The position numbers and the translations under genes are program-made. Below are positions 24,483-33,597 of a stretch of DNA of 64,000 nt, one piece after another. The DNA lies in NCBI GenBank assembly GCA_017992605.1, contig JAGOOG010000010.1:1-64000 (forward strand), written 5' to 3'. Positions within the stretch are counted from its first letter, which is position 1. The number at the start of each line of letters is the position of its first letter. The notes beneath the pieces are model-generated. The model was not told the DNA's origin. It ran no database searches and was given only the letters and a program-made list of their open reading frames with translations. Source of the DNA: Deltaproteobacteria bacterium. GTDB lineage: Bacteria > Desulfobacterota > Desulfomonilia > UBA1062.

Positions 24483-24552
24483 TCACACAGCGCCGGGTTT
24501 CCAGAGACGCCCTGCAGGTCAGGGCAACAGACCCTGAAGGATCCCGTCCGGT

Positions 24553-26484
24553 TCAGTTGAAATCCATGGGTGGAGGTACGTCCTGAGGGACCCTTTCGGC
24601 ACTCCCTGCAAGCCTTTCCCTCTCGATGACGACATCATGCCACCCCTTCTTCTCGTCCCTCGCCTGCTCAAGGTAATCCTGCAGAACCAGCTCCTTCTTT
24701 CTTGCCAGGAGCCCTTTTCTCAACCCTTCTGCCTGGTCTTTGTCCAACGACCTGATATCGACCGTGTCCTTGGACTTGATCCATACGATGAAGACCCTTC
24801 CGTCACTCTCGTAGACCTTGGGGGTTCCCAAGGAGTCCACCTCGTCCATGAGCTTGGGGAGCATGGAGAGCTTGGGTACTGCGGACGCCGACCTCGTGAA
24901 TTTCCCCGTACTGGAGGGATTGCTGGAGACCAGCTCATTCATGGGGGCGGTGGCGAGCTTCTGGGCATGTTCCTTGGCCCTCTCAAGTGCCGTCTGTGCC
25001 TTGGCATCGGCTGTAACGACGTCGACGACCTCCTCGAGGTCAGGTATCCTGGAGAGGTCTTTCTTGACGACCTGATACACCGCATAACCGCCAGGTGTCT
25101 CTATGACCTCCCCGAGTTCTCCCGCAGAGAAGGTGAATGCCTTCTTCACGGTCTCCTGGCTCATGGCGATGCCTGCCTTCTCATTTTCGGAAAAAGGCCC
25201 TATCCGCCTTACCTCCATGCCCTGCTTCGCGGCATAGCCTTCAAGATCCAGCTTGTCCTGCTCATAGAGCTCCATGAAGGCCTTTTCAGCCTCGTCATGG
25301 GCCACGATTCTGGCCCGTTGCATCTTGAGCATGTCGACGACCGAGGCTGCGACCTTGTCAAAGGGGATGGCCTTGGCATCCTCCTTGCCCTCGAGCTTGA
25401 TGATCTGGATACCATCGGCTGTCATGACCGGACCGTTGACGTCACCTGGCTTCATGGATTCGACGATCTTGCCGAGCTCGGGGTGGAAGCTGTTCAGCGG
25501 AAGCATGCCCATGTCGCCGCCCTTGCCCGCAGTAGCCTCATCCTCCGAATAAGAAGCCGCCAGCGAGGCGAAGTCCTTGCCATCCTTTGCCTCCTTGATG
25601 ATCTGAGCTGCCAGTTCCTGCTTTTTCGTCAGTGAAGCGGCGTCTGCCCCCTCCGGCACCTTTATGAGGATGTGGCGTAGGTGAACCTGCGCAGGCTCGC
25701 TGAATTCACCCTTGTGACCGTCATAATAGTCCATGGCCTCCTCGGTGGTCACTTCCGTGCTCCCCAGATAACGGGTCACCGGGAAATCTATAGCCGCAAT
25801 GGTGATCCTGGGCGGAATCCTGTAGCGTTCCTTGTTGGCATCGAAGAAGCCTTGCACCTGCTCCTGGCTTACCTGCACGTCTCCCGAAAAGGTTGCCGAG
25901 TCCACAGTGAGGTAGTGCAGCTCATAGGTGTCGCTGATCTGATGGAATGCGGCCTCGATCTCCTGCGGGGCGACGATGACGTTCTCGGTGAGCACCTCCT
26001 TGAAGAGCTGTTTCACAAAGTCTCTGCGTGCCCTCTGTTCGAACTCCGCAGGGGTGATGCGTTCATACTCGAGGTACCTTCGGTAGGTGGCCTCATCGAA
26101 CTTCCCGTCACGCTGGAAAGCCGGAACCTGGCTGATGAACATCTGGAGGTCTGCGTCTTTCACCCCGATACCCATCTTGGCGGCATCCGCCTCGATGATG
26201 TACTGATCTATGAGTTCGTCGAGGACCTGTTCCCTCAGATTGAGCCGGTTGATCATCTCCGGTGTCAGGGCCTGGCCGAACTGTGTCTGGTATCTCTTCA
26301 AGGTGTCCGTGTATGCCTTGGAGTACTGCTCCGTCGTGATGATGGTGCGGTCGATCTTGGCAACCTTATTCGCCTCTCGACTTATGTATGAGCTGCCGCC
26401 CCAGAGGACGAACACCACGATGATGGCTCCGAAGGCAGTGTAGGCAAGCCAGCCCTTGGAATGTTTGCGCAAGTAGGTAAGCAT
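24553..26484 (-). CDS. ppiD: PpiD-like membrane-anchored peptidyl-prolyl isomerase/chaperone
   Basis: 643 residues: one N-terminal membrane anchor (WLAYTAFGAIIVVFVLWGG, around 13-31), a SurA_N/PpiD chaperone domain (around 38-220), a parvulin domain (around 265-370: HLRHILIKVPEGAD, YSEDEATAGKGGDMGML), and a helical C-terminal part with a second, degenerate parvulin-like region. The family helps fold outer-membrane and periplasmic proteins at the SecYEG exit. The length matches E. coli PpiD (623). It diverges from the small membrane protein gene at 26656. A second parvulin is present at 56413. Confidence 0.88.
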   Translation of the reverse strand: MLTYLRKHSKGWLAYTAFGAIIVVFVLWGGSSYISREANKVAKIDRTIITTEQYSKAYTDTLKRYQTQFGQALTPEMINRLNLREQVLDELIDQYIIEADAAKMGIGVKDADLQMFISQVPAFQRDGKFDEATYRRYLEYERITPAEFEQRARRDFVKQLFKEVLTENVIVAPQEIEAAFHQISDTYELHYLTVDSATFSGDVQVSQEQVQGFFDANKERYRIPPRITIAAIDFPVTRYLGSTEVTTEEAMDYYDGHKGEFSEPAQVHLRHILIKVPEGADAASLTKKQELAAQIIKEAKDGKDFASLAASYSEDEATAGKGGDMGMLPLNSFHPELGKIVESMKPGDVNGPVMTADGIQIIKLEGKEDAKAIPFDKVAASVVDMLKMQRARIVAHDEAEKAFMELYEQDKLDLEGYAAKQGMEVRRIGPFSENEKAGIAMSQETVKKAFTFSAGELGEVIETPGGYAVYQVVKKDLSRIPDLEEVVDVVTADAKAQTALERAKEHAQKLATAPMNELVSSNPSSTGKFTRSASAVPKLSMLPKLMDEVDSLGTPKVYESDGRVFIVWIKSKDTVDIRSLDKDQAEGLRKGLLARKKELVLQDYLEQARDEKKGWHDVVIERERLAGSAERVPQDVPPPMDFN

Positions 26485-26573
26485 TCAGCTCTCCTTCATG
26501 TACGATGACATATTGCTGGGCAAAATAGTTGAAGAGAAAAATTATTGCAAGGATTTCATGCTGGAGGTTGCCC

Positions 26574-26602
26574 TTGTCTTGTGCCGGGTTTCTTCCTATA
26601 CT
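26574..26602 (+). promoter_or_regulatory. Sigma-70-type promoter before the small membrane protein
   Basis: TTGTCT (26574-26579), a 17-bp spacer and TATACT (26597-26602) lie about 54 bp before GTG 26656. Confidence 0.5.
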
Positions 26603-26655
26603 TGTGCGCAGAGGTCCATGCTAGTGAGTTCATATCCCAGGAAGACGGAGGAACT

Positions 26656-26931
26656 GTGGACAAGGTCATCTTGCTCGGCGGCATAGCCGGAACTATCGGT
26701 GGTTTTGCGGTGATATTCTATCAGGCCCTCACCTATCTGCAGACCGACGTCTGGAACTCATTTTCCCTCTTCACTGCGGTCAATCGCGGACCGGCATCAC
26801 TGGCCGACATGGTGTCGGCTTCTCCAGGGCTCATGGATACCCTGGGCAAATGCCCCCTGTCTGCAGCCCTCATCGCTGCAGGCCTGGCCCTGTTGTGGAT
26901 TGCGGGAAAACTGAGGAACAGGTACGCATAG
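26656..26931 (+). CDS. Small two-span membrane protein of unknown function
   Basis: The product has 91 residues and two hydrophobic stretches: ILLGGIAGTIGGFAVIFYQ (around 4-22) and LIAAGLALLWIAGKL (around 69-84). GTG 26656 is set by GGAGGA 4 nt upstream and by the promoter at 26574-26602, which also suits this start better than the frame's earlier ATG (26545). I do not recognise the family. It converges with the thermonuclease gene. Confidence 0.6.
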   Translation: MDKVILLGGIAGTIGGFAVIFYQALTYLQTDVWNSFSLFTAVNRGPASLADMVSASPGLMDTLGKCPLSAALIAAGLALLWIAGKLRNRYA

Positions 26932-26977
26932 ACCCATGGCATGCAGGATCGCCTGACAAGAAAGCAGAACGAATCGT

Positions 26978-27496
26978 CTAGTTCGGTGCCCTGCCGTGCT
27001 CGTTCATCCCGGAAGATTTCTTCCCTTCCGTCTTCATCCACATACCCAGACCCTTCGACCGCGCTTCACGCTCGTACACGATGAAAAGGTCGCGCCAGGG
27101 GTGATGAAACCTCCTGTAGGCACGTGCCCATCCTTCCCTGATCATGTGCCCGTTGACCAGCACGTCGTCAACATACACATAGGCGAGCGTCCTGCCGTAT
27201 TTGTCGCGCGACGGATCTCCTTCCGACAGGGTAACCTCCCTGTGCAGGATGAGCCCTGTCAGGAACGACTTGCTCTGCTCCCCGAAGGGCTCCTTTTTCG
27301 AGTAGGGGGAATCCACCTCCGGCGCGTCCACGCCGATGAGGCGGACCTTGGTGCCGTCCTCGAGCCCGATGGTGTCGCCGTCATAGACGTGCTCGACCCT
27401 GTGTGCCTTTCCTGCATCCAGGACATGGTACGCAGCAAGTATGACGAGCAATGCAATGAGTGCAAGAAAGAAGGGAATCTTCTGCCTTCCTGCCAT
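26978..27496 (-). CDS. Thermonuclease (staphylococcal nuclease-like, SNase)
   Basis: 172 residues: a hydrophobic N-terminus (FFLALIALLVILAAYHVL) that anchors or exports it, then an SNase OB-fold. HVYDGDTIGL, VRLIGVDAPEVDSP (catalytic Arg and Glu), KYGRTLAYVY (second Arg) and REGWARAYRRF are the usual motifs. The enzyme cuts DNA or RNA with calcium, here in the periplasm. ATG 27496 has GGAGGGG directly upstream. It starts 20 bp after the stop of the alpha/beta hydrolase, so they may be cotranscribed. Confidence 0.85.
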   Translation of the reverse strand: MAGRQKIPFFLALIALLVILAAYHVLDAGKAHRVEHVYDGDTIGLEDGTKVRLIGVDAPEVDSPYSKKEPFGEQSKSFLTGLILHREVTLSEGDPSRDKYGRTLAYVYVDDVLVNGHMIREGWARAYRRFHHPWRDLFIVYEREARSKGLGMWMKTEGKKSSGMNEHGRAPN

Positions 27497-27515
27497 GACC
27501 CCTCCGGCAGCCTTC

Positions 27516-28646
27516 TCAGTATTCGGCCAGTTCGCCGAGTTCCGCCAGCAGGGTTTCGGCATAGAGCCCCGCATGGCTCACCGGTGCCATATGAGTCCCC
27601 GGGAGTATCTTCAGGGAAAGCCTCTCCGGTTCGGTCACATCGCCGAAAAAGGTCCGGTGAAACCTCAAGAGGTCATCCGAGGTCATCCGGGAAAGGTCCC
27701 TGATGCCGAGCTGCCTGACCGGGTCCATGCAGGAATCTCCTGCAGCGAACAGGACCGCGATGCGATCGAGGTGGGAGGCCTTGTACGAGACGCTGTCACA
27801 GTAGGTGCAGCAGTCATGGATGTCCCTGAACACACGCCCGGCCTTACCCGGATTGAGACCGATCAGCGCGCCGGGGATCGAACGGACCAGGTCCCCGGTG
27901 AATCCCTTGGTGAAACCCCAGGCAGAACCGAGTGCCTCTGCCGCATGAGCGTTGCCCATCCTGGCAAAGATCCTCAGGCTCTCCAAGGAAAACCTGCCCG
28001 TAAGCTCCCAAGGGCCCCATTGTTCATACCCTGCAGGACAGACCTGGCCCAGCGAGCATACCGATGCAGGATAGGCATGGGCAAACCTGCGTGCCAGAAT
28101 GCCTCCATGGGACCATCCGATGGAAACCAGGCGGGTACCGGCTTCACCCTCCCTGGTAACCGGACATGGATCATTGACGAACACCGGCATGTCCGTAATC
28201 GGCTTGAATTCCTCTACCGACAGACCTTTTCGGGCAAGAGCGATCCGAACCATCTCCATGAGGACAACATCCTTGCCGGTGTCTCCGTGCCATCCGGGAT
28301 CGCTCCCGCAGGGGGTGTCGCATACCGGGATTACGACAATGCCCGACCTGCTCATGCGCGCCAGGCGGCTCGTGAACCCGTAGGCGTCATCGGGTCGTTG
28401 TGCATGACCCTGGAAGAACACCAGGGACGGGCCTGCAGGCTGACCGCGGAGACTGTCGGCAGTCTTCTCCCGGTCCGTGCGGCAGTCGATCAACAGCACG
28501 AAGCATTTAAGGGTCTCACCGTTGAACCCTATGCTCAGAGTCTCCACATCCGGTACCCGCGGCAGGGGCCTCAGCTCCGCTCTTCCCGCCGGCGGGAATG
28601 CACATATGGTCATGAGCAGGGGAATCACGATCTTCATCATGGTCAT
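27516..28646 (-). CDS. Secreted alpha/beta hydrolase of unknown substrate
   Basis: 376 residues with a signal peptide (IVIPLLMTICAFPPAGRA). The alpha/beta-hydrolase core shows SLVFFQGHAQRPDD (oxyanion strand), SIGWSHGGILARRFA with the nucleophile Ser in GWSHGG, an Asp in LFAAGDSCMDP, and His in LPGTHMAPVSH. Several Cys pairs (CDTPCG, CCTYC) suggest disulphide bonds in the periplasm. Starts at 28646, 28640 or 28637 are all possible; no clear SD. It precedes the thermonuclease. Confidence 0.75.
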   Translation of the reverse strand: MTMMKIVIPLLMTICAFPPAGRAELRPLPRVPDVETLSIGFNGETLKCFVLLIDCRTDREKTADSLRGQPAGPSLVFFQGHAQRPDDAYGFTSRLARMSRSGIVVIPVCDTPCGSDPGWHGDTGKDVVLMEMVRIALARKGLSVEEFKPITDMPVFVNDPCPVTREGEAGTRLVSIGWSHGGILARRFAHAYPASVCSLGQVCPAGYEQWGPWELTGRFSLESLRIFARMGNAHAAEALGSAWGFTKGFTGDLVRSIPGALIGLNPGKAGRVFRDIHDCCTYCDSVSYKASHLDRIAVLFAAGDSCMDPVRQLGIRDLSRMTSDDLLRFHRTFFGDVTEPERLSLKILPGTHMAPVSHAGLYAETLLAELGELAEY

Positions 28647-28730
28647 TGCACGGCAGCATGCCCAGTATAGCGTACTTGCCGGGGAGGGTGCAAAGATATT
28701 CAGGTCACATCAAGGGGCCTCGGATGAATG

Positions 28731-29414
28731 CTAGTCGGATCCCGATGATCCCTTGTCGATGTCCAGGATGATGTGGCCTCCGGGGAAGGACTTGGTGACG
28801 TACTCGTTGAGCTTCTCCATCTTCCTGATAATATCACGAATCTTCCTCGCCTCGGTGAGGATCGACCCGGCCATCTCCTTGGCCGCGGCCACGTCCTCTG
28901 TTCCCTTTGCTATGGCGTTCGCCTCCCCCATGAGAACGGTGAGCGGCTGGAAGACCTCATGGGCGGTGGTGACGGCGAGCTGCGTGATCTTGTCGAAATA
29001 TTTCAGCCTGTCCTGCTCTTCACGGATGATGATATAGTCAAGGGCCTTCCGTATGGTGAAACGGAGGAGATCCGCGCTGAAGGGTTTGATTATGTAGTCG
29101 TATGCGCCGGCCCTTAAGGCGTCGATGACGCTGTCGATGGTGGCATATCCGGTTATGACGACTATGAGCGAGTTCAGCCGTCGCTTTCGGATGAAATCGA
29201 TGACCGCCATGCCGTCGATGTCGGGCATCCTCAGGTCGGTTATGACAACAGGGTATTGCCTCTCGGCCATGAGCCTGATACCCATCTCACCGCCTACCGC
29301 GACATCGACCTTGATGCCGTCTTCGCCGAGGATGTCCTCTACCAGGTAGCACTCACCTTCATCATCATCAATGACGAGAACGGTCTTTTCTTCCAGGGTA
29401 GGAGGTGCTTCCAT
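28731..29414 (-). CDS. Response-regulator receiver protein with C-terminal histidine-kinase-like helix but no ATPase domain
   Basis: 227 residues. The receiver domain (about 11-125) has acidic DDD (16-18), phospho-acceptor Asp60 in ITDLRMPD, Thr88 and Lys110. A linker leads to a helical segment with TAHEVFQPLTVLMGEAN (around 150-166) that looks like the H-box of a HisKA dimerisation domain, with His152 as the candidate phosphohistidine. A second helix follows (MAGSILTEARKIRDIIRKME). No HATPase_c domain follows; the protein ends at 227. It could act as a phosphotransfer relay or a dimeric scaffold. It follows the MinD-like and 62-residue genes in the same direction. Confidence 0.8.
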   Translation of the reverse strand: MEAPPTLEEKTVLVIDDDEGECYLVEDILGEDGIKVDVAVGGEMGIRLMAERQYPVVITDLRMPDIDGMAVIDFIRKRRLNSLIVVITGYATIDSVIDALRAGAYDYIIKPFSADLLRFTIRKALDYIIIREEQDRLKYFDKITQLAVTTAHEVFQPLTVLMGEANAIAKGTEDVAAAKEMAGSILTEARKIRDIIRKMEKLNEYVTKSFPGGHIILDIDKGSSGSD

Positions 29415-29423
29415 ATAAGAAAC

Positions 29424-29452
29424 AAAATAGACAAGTAGGCTCGAATTATCAA
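29424..29452 (-). promoter_or_regulatory. Sigma-70-like promoter very close to the receiver-protein ATG
   Basis: Minus strand TTGATA (29452-29447), a 17-bp spacer and TATTTT (29429-29424). The -10 ends only 9 nt before ATG 29414, so the transcript would be nearly leaderless; no SD is visible before that ATG. Confidence 0.35.
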
Positions 29453-29505
29453 GGGTGACATGGGGAAAGAATGGTGGTCGCCGGTATCGGGATGTGAAAG
29501 GAGGC

Positions 29506-29694
29506 CTAATTGTCCGTCTTGGTCAGATCGAGATTGCCCAAATAGGAGTGCACCATGGCGACGGCAGGCGAAAGGAGCGGGTTGTGATGCTCGTCATACT
29601 CCACCACGAATCTCTCTCCGGCGAAGTAGATGACCACGGGCCTCACTTCCTCCCACCTGTTAACGAGTCTCTCCCTGTACTCTTCCATTCTCAT
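29506..29694 (-). CDS. Small 62-residue hypothetical protein downstream of MinD-like gene
   Basis: The frame encodes a 62-residue acidic/aromatic peptide with no signal or span: EEYRERLVNRWEEVRPVVIYFAGERF, then VEYDEHHNPLLSP and AMVHSYLGNL (each piece short). It starts 73 bp after the MinD-like gene in the same direction, with AAAGG about 10 nt before ATG 29694. The composition is protein-like, without the Arg/Pro/Ser bias of shadow frames. Family not recognised. It may be a partner of the MinD-like ATPase. Confidence 0.55.
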   Translation of the reverse strand: MRMEEYRERLVNRWEEVRPVVIYFAGERFVVEYDEHHNPLLSPAVAMVHSYLGNLDLTKTDN

Positions 29695-29767
29695 GAAGAT
29701 GCGCCCTTTCTTGAGCTTCCTACTGTTACCTATCGGTTGGAAAAAGGTTCACTTAAGGGCTCGATCA

Positions 29768-30982
29768 TCAGCTCATGCCGAATATCATGGCAAAGCGCCC
29801 GAGACCGCTCTTGAGCTCCTGGTTGTAGGTCCTCAGTTCCGGGGGCTCCATGACTAACCTGCCGAGATATTCCAGGCACTGGGATGGCTTGCTCTTGGGA
29901 TTCACCAAGGTGAACGGCTTTCTCTGGGCCTCTGCCGCGCGGATCGCATCCTTGTCATACATCACCCCTCCCAAATACTGGGGCTTCACGGTGAAGAACG
30001 TTTCAATGTTGTTGATCCGCTCGTCAGCTGTCTGACATATCCTGTTGAAGATGAAGATGCCCTGGTTCAGGTTGGTGATCTGGTTCATGACCACCCAGGG
30101 TGAAAAGACCCTGCATGGCTTGTAGAACTCCACCTTTTCCATGAGTTTCTCTTCGATGGCCTTGAAGTGCTGGAACGATGCCTTGATGCATGCATAACCG
30201 GCAATAATGTCCTGCGGGGTTGTCACCACGATGATTTCATCCGAGGCCAGGGCGAAATCAAGAACTGTGGTGGTTATTCCCGCACTCAGGTCAAAGATGG
30301 TGAAATCGTATCTCTGGCTGATATTCCTGAAATTCCTGATGAACTTGGAGCGCTGTATGTAGTTGATGTTGGCAAGTTTAAACTCGCCCGAACTCCCGGC
30401 GATGAGGTCGAACCCCATCTGGGTCTTTTCGATCATGCTCTCCAGATCCGAGTCTCCGAGAAGAAAATCATACAGGGTGTATTCCGGGAATAGTGCCAGC
30501 TTGTTGGAGATATCGGCGTTTCCAAGGTCGGCGTCGATGAGCAGCACCTTCTTCTTGCTGCCGCTGATCACCCGTGCCATGTTCATTGCTATGTGGGTCT
30601 TGCCCACGCCCCCCTTGTTGGAAATGACAGATATGATCCGGCTCCTCCGCTCAGGTTCGGCGGTTTCGGCCTCATCCTTGCCCTTGCCGTTCTTGTAATA
30701 TAGATCGATCGCCTGCTGGATGGCCCGGCTGTCAGCGAGTGCAGGATAGATCTTTCTGCCCATGTGGGCGCTCAGGTTCTCGACGATGTCCTTCTGCTCC
30801 GGGTCACAGATGGCGACGAGCACACCGTCTCCGAGGAAACGGACGGGGAGGCTGCTGTAGTCGCGTGCGAACTTCTCTCTCAGGAGCGTGATGCATCGTG
30901 GATCCGGTGCCTCACGGGAGATGTCTATGTAAGGCATGCCACTCTTGCGGGCCAGCGTCCTGATATCGGTCGGGTTCGTCAT
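29768..30982 (-). CDS. MinD/ParA-family ATPase with N-terminal GspE (T2SSE_N)-like domain
   Basis: 404 residues. The N-terminal part (about 1-98) matches the type II/IV assembly ATPase N-domain: YSSLPVRFLGDGVLVAICDP, then GRKIYPALADSRAIQQAID. The C-terminal part (from about 115) is a deviant-Walker ATPase with SNKGGVGKTH (121-130), DADLGNADI, and FDLSAGITTTVLDFA, like the flagellar/pilus MinD-type FlhG/FleN group. Residues INQITNLNQG and MYDKDAIRAAEAQRKPF are also FleN-like. So it may place a polar machine, flagellum or secretion system. It follows mutS by 44 bp. GGGGAGAGG precedes the ATG. Confidence 0.82.
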   Translation of the reverse strand: MTNPTDIRTLARKSGMPYIDISREAPDPRCITLLREKFARDYSSLPVRFLGDGVLVAICDPEQKDIVENLSAHMGRKIYPALADSRAIQQAIDLYYKNGKGKDEAETAEPERRSRIISVISNKGGVGKTHIAMNMARVISGSKKKVLLIDADLGNADISNKLALFPEYTLYDFLLGDSDLESMIEKTQMGFDLIAGSSGEFKLANINYIQRSKFIRNFRNISQRYDFTIFDLSAGITTTVLDFALASDEIIVVTTPQDIIAGYACIKASFQHFKAIEEKLMEKVEFYKPCRVFSPWVVMNQITNLNQGIFIFNRICQTADERINNIETFFTVKPQYLGGVMYDKDAIRAAEAQRKPFTLVNPKSKPSQCLEYLGRLVMEPPELRTYNQELKSGLGRFAMIFGMS

Positions 30983-31026
30983 ATGGGCCTCTCCCCTGAT
31001 GTTTTCGGAAAAAAGCCCTGGAAGCT

Positions 31027-33597
31027 TTAGTGGTAATCGCCTTTTGTGATCTTTTGCCTGAGCCTGTGGAGTACATTCAACGCTTCGAGGGGGGTGAGGG
31101 TATCCGGATCGATCTTGAGTATCTCGTCAGCGATCCCGGTATCCCTGGTATCGAAGAGATGGGTCTGAAGAGGGGTTTGGGCTTGTGCCGCCGGCATGGT
31201 CTTTGCTCTGGAACTGATCGATGCAAGGATAATCTTCGCTTTATCAATCACCTCGTCGGGAACTCCGGCAAGCCTTGCCACATATATGCCAAAACTCCTC
31301 CCCACCGCCCCCCGTTTGACGGTCCTGAGGAATACGACCTCGTTTCCGCTCTCTTCCACGGCCAGGTGGTAGTTCTTGATGCCCTTGCGGCGACGGGACA
31401 GATCGGCAAGCTCATGGTAGTGGGTGGCGAAGAAGGTCCTCACCCTGCGCTCGTCCAGGTACTCCGCAACGGCCCAGGCGAGCGCCATGCCATCGTAGGT
31501 GGAGGTGCCGCGGCCGATCTCGTCCAGGATCACCAGGCTCTGCGAGGTCGCGTTATGGAGTATGTCGGCAGTCTCGCTCATCTCGACGAGAAAGGTGCTC
31601 TGCCCTGCTGAGAGGTTGTCCAGCGCGCCGATTCGGGTGAAGATGCGGTCGACGAGCCCGATGGAGGCCTGCCGGGCAGGCACGAAAGAACCCATCTGTG
31701 CCATGAGACAGATCAGAGCCACTTGGCGCATGTAGGTGGACTTGCCGGCCATGTTCGGACCCGTAACGATGTGGATGGTGTCTCGCTCGGCATCGAAGGA
31801 GCATGAATTCGGTACATACTCGCCTGCCCTGAGCACCTTCTCCACCACAGGATGTCTGCCGGAAACGATTTCGACCCGGCGGTCTGCAGCCACCCGGGGT
31901 CTGACATACCCGTTCTCCATCGCGACCCAAGCCAGGGAAGCGAGGACGTCGAGGTGAGCAATCGCCCGTGCGGTGGCCTGAAGGGAGGGTATCTGGGGGA
32001 GCACGGCTTCCCTCAATTCACGGAAGATACGCTGTTCAATGGCAGTAATGGCATCCTGGGCCCCCAGCAGCCTCGCCTCGTACTCCTTGAGCTCGGGGGT
32101 GACATAGCGCTCGGCATTGACAAGCGTCTGTTTGCGTATGTAGTGATCAGGCGCCTTTGCCGCATGGGCCCTGGTGATCTCTAGGTAATAGCCGAACACC
32201 TTGTTATAGCCGATCTTGAGGGTATTGATGCCGCTGGCCTCACGCTCCCTGGTCTCGAGGGCAGCGATCCACTGCCTTGAATCCCTGCGCAGCGCCCTGA
32301 GGTCGTCGAGCTCGGCATCGACCCCCGGTGCGATCACGTTACCGTCTGTCAGTCGGAGTGGAGGCGTATCCACCAGGGTACGAGAGATCCTCTCCCTGAG
32401 GTCGTCCAGGGGATTCAATCCTGCTCTGATTTCGTTCAGAAGGGGGACAGAAAATCCCTCGAGTATGACCATGATCCCCGGCACCTTCTCGAGGCCATCA
32501 GCCAGAGACCTCACGTCGCGGGGGCTTGCCGAACCCGTGGAGACGCGCCCGATGACACGCTCCATATCCGGGACATCATCCACGATGTCCCGGATGGCTG
32601 CAAGCTGGCGCTCCTGGGATATGAGCCCTTCCAGGGTGTCGAGTCTGGCCTCGATCTGAATGATATCCATGAGGGGAAAGGATATCCAGTCCGCGAGCAC
32701 GCGGGCGCCCATCGACGTGCCGTTCCGGTTGAGCAGCGAAAAGAGCGTGTTCCCCTGAGTGCCGGATATGGTCTCGAAGAGTTCCAGGTTGCGCCTAGTG
32801 GTGGGGCCGAGCATCATGAAATGGCCGGGGTTGAAAAACCTCAGCGCGGTGATGTGCGGAAGGATCGCCTTGCTGGTCTGCCTGACATAATCCAGCACCA
32901 TGGCCGCGGCATTCAGGGCGGCGCCCGCCTCCTTCAGGCCGAACCCGTCCGTGGTGACGGTGCCGAAGTGGCTGTTTAGGAGTGTAGTGGCTCGTTCCGG
33001 GGACATGGGCAGCTCGACGGGAGTGACCAGGAAGCCATCGGGCACGACGTCGTCGGTTGCTGCGAGGATCTCGCTGGGGCCTACGCGAATGATCTCCGAG
33101 AGCAGGTCTTGCGGGGAGAAGACCTCGGTGGCCCGGAAGTCTCCCGTGGAAATATCTATGAAGGCGATGCCGAAGGCTTCCCGCCGTGAATCCGGACAGA
33201 CCGCCATGAGATAGTTGGCCTTCTCCCGGTTCAGGTGGTCGTCCTCCACAATGAGGCCCGGGGTTATGATGCGCACCACCTCCCGTCGGACCAGCCCCTT
33301 TCCCCCTGCAGTGGGTTCAGCCTGTTCGCAGACCGCCACCTTGTTTCCAGCCCTGATCAACCGGGAGATGTACGAGGATGCGCTGTGGTGCGGCACACCA
33401 CACATGGGCACGGGATTTTCCTTGCCCTTGTCTCGGGTGGTCAGTGCCAGGCCGAGGAGTTTCGACGCCCTGACGGCATCGTCGTAGAACATCTCGTAGA
33501 AGTCCCCCATGCGGTAGAACAGGATCGCATCGCTACAGTCCCTCTTGATGTCGAGGTACTGCTGCATCATGGGGGTCAGGCCGTTCTCATTTTTCAT
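31027..33597 (-). CDS. mutS: DNA mismatch repair protein MutS
   Basis: 856 residues, standard for bacterial MutS. The mismatch-recognition domain starts MMQQYLDIKRDCSDAILFYRMGDFYEMFYDDA (split) with the FYEMF motif holding the intercalating Phe and Glu. The connector, lever and clamp domains follow. The ATPase core has GPNMAGKSTYMRQ (Walker A), DEIGRGTSTYDG (Walker B) and FFATHYHEL. The C-terminal tail has the TPLEALNVLHRLR helices. ATG 33597 overlaps the end of the upstream 121-residue gene by 11 bp. The open frame to 33696 lies in that gene. No mutL is nearby. Confidence 0.97.
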   Translation of the reverse strand: MKNENGLTPMMQQYLDIKRDCSDAILFYRMGDFYEMFYDDAVRASKLLGLALTTRDKGKENPVPMCGVPHHSASSYISRLIRAGNKVAVCEQAEPTAGGKGLVRREVVRIITPGLIVEDDHLNREKANYLMAVCPDSRREAFGIAFIDISTGDFRATEVFSPQDLLSEIIRVGPSEILAATDDVVPDGFLVTPVELPMSPERATTLLNSHFGTVTTDGFGLKEAGAALNAAAMVLDYVRQTSKAILPHITALRFFNPGHFMMLGPTTRRNLELFETISGTQGNTLFSLLNRNGTSMGARVLADWISFPLMDIIQIEARLDTLEGLISQERQLAAIRDIVDDVPDMERVIGRVSTGSASPRDVRSLADGLEKVPGIMVILEGFSVPLLNEIRAGLNPLDDLRERISRTLVDTPPLRLTDGNVIAPGVDAELDDLRALRRDSRQWIAALETREREASGINTLKIGYNKVFGYYLEITRAHAAKAPDHYIRKQTLVNAERYVTPELKEYEARLLGAQDAITAIEQRIFRELREAVLPQIPSLQATARAIAHLDVLASLAWVAMENGYVRPRVAADRRVEIVSGRHPVVEKVLRAGEYVPNSCSFDAERDTIHIVTGPNMAGKSTYMRQVALICLMAQMGSFVPARQASIGLVDRIFTRIGALDNLSAGQSTFLVEMSETADILHNATSQSLVILDEIGRGTSTYDGMALAWAVAEYLDERRVRTFFATHYHELADLSRRRKGIKNYHLAVEESGNEVVFLRTVKRGAVGRSFGIYVARLAGVPDEVIDKAKIILASISSRAKTMPAAQAQTPLQTHLFDTRDTGIADEILKIDPDTLTPLEALNVLHRLRQKITKGDYH

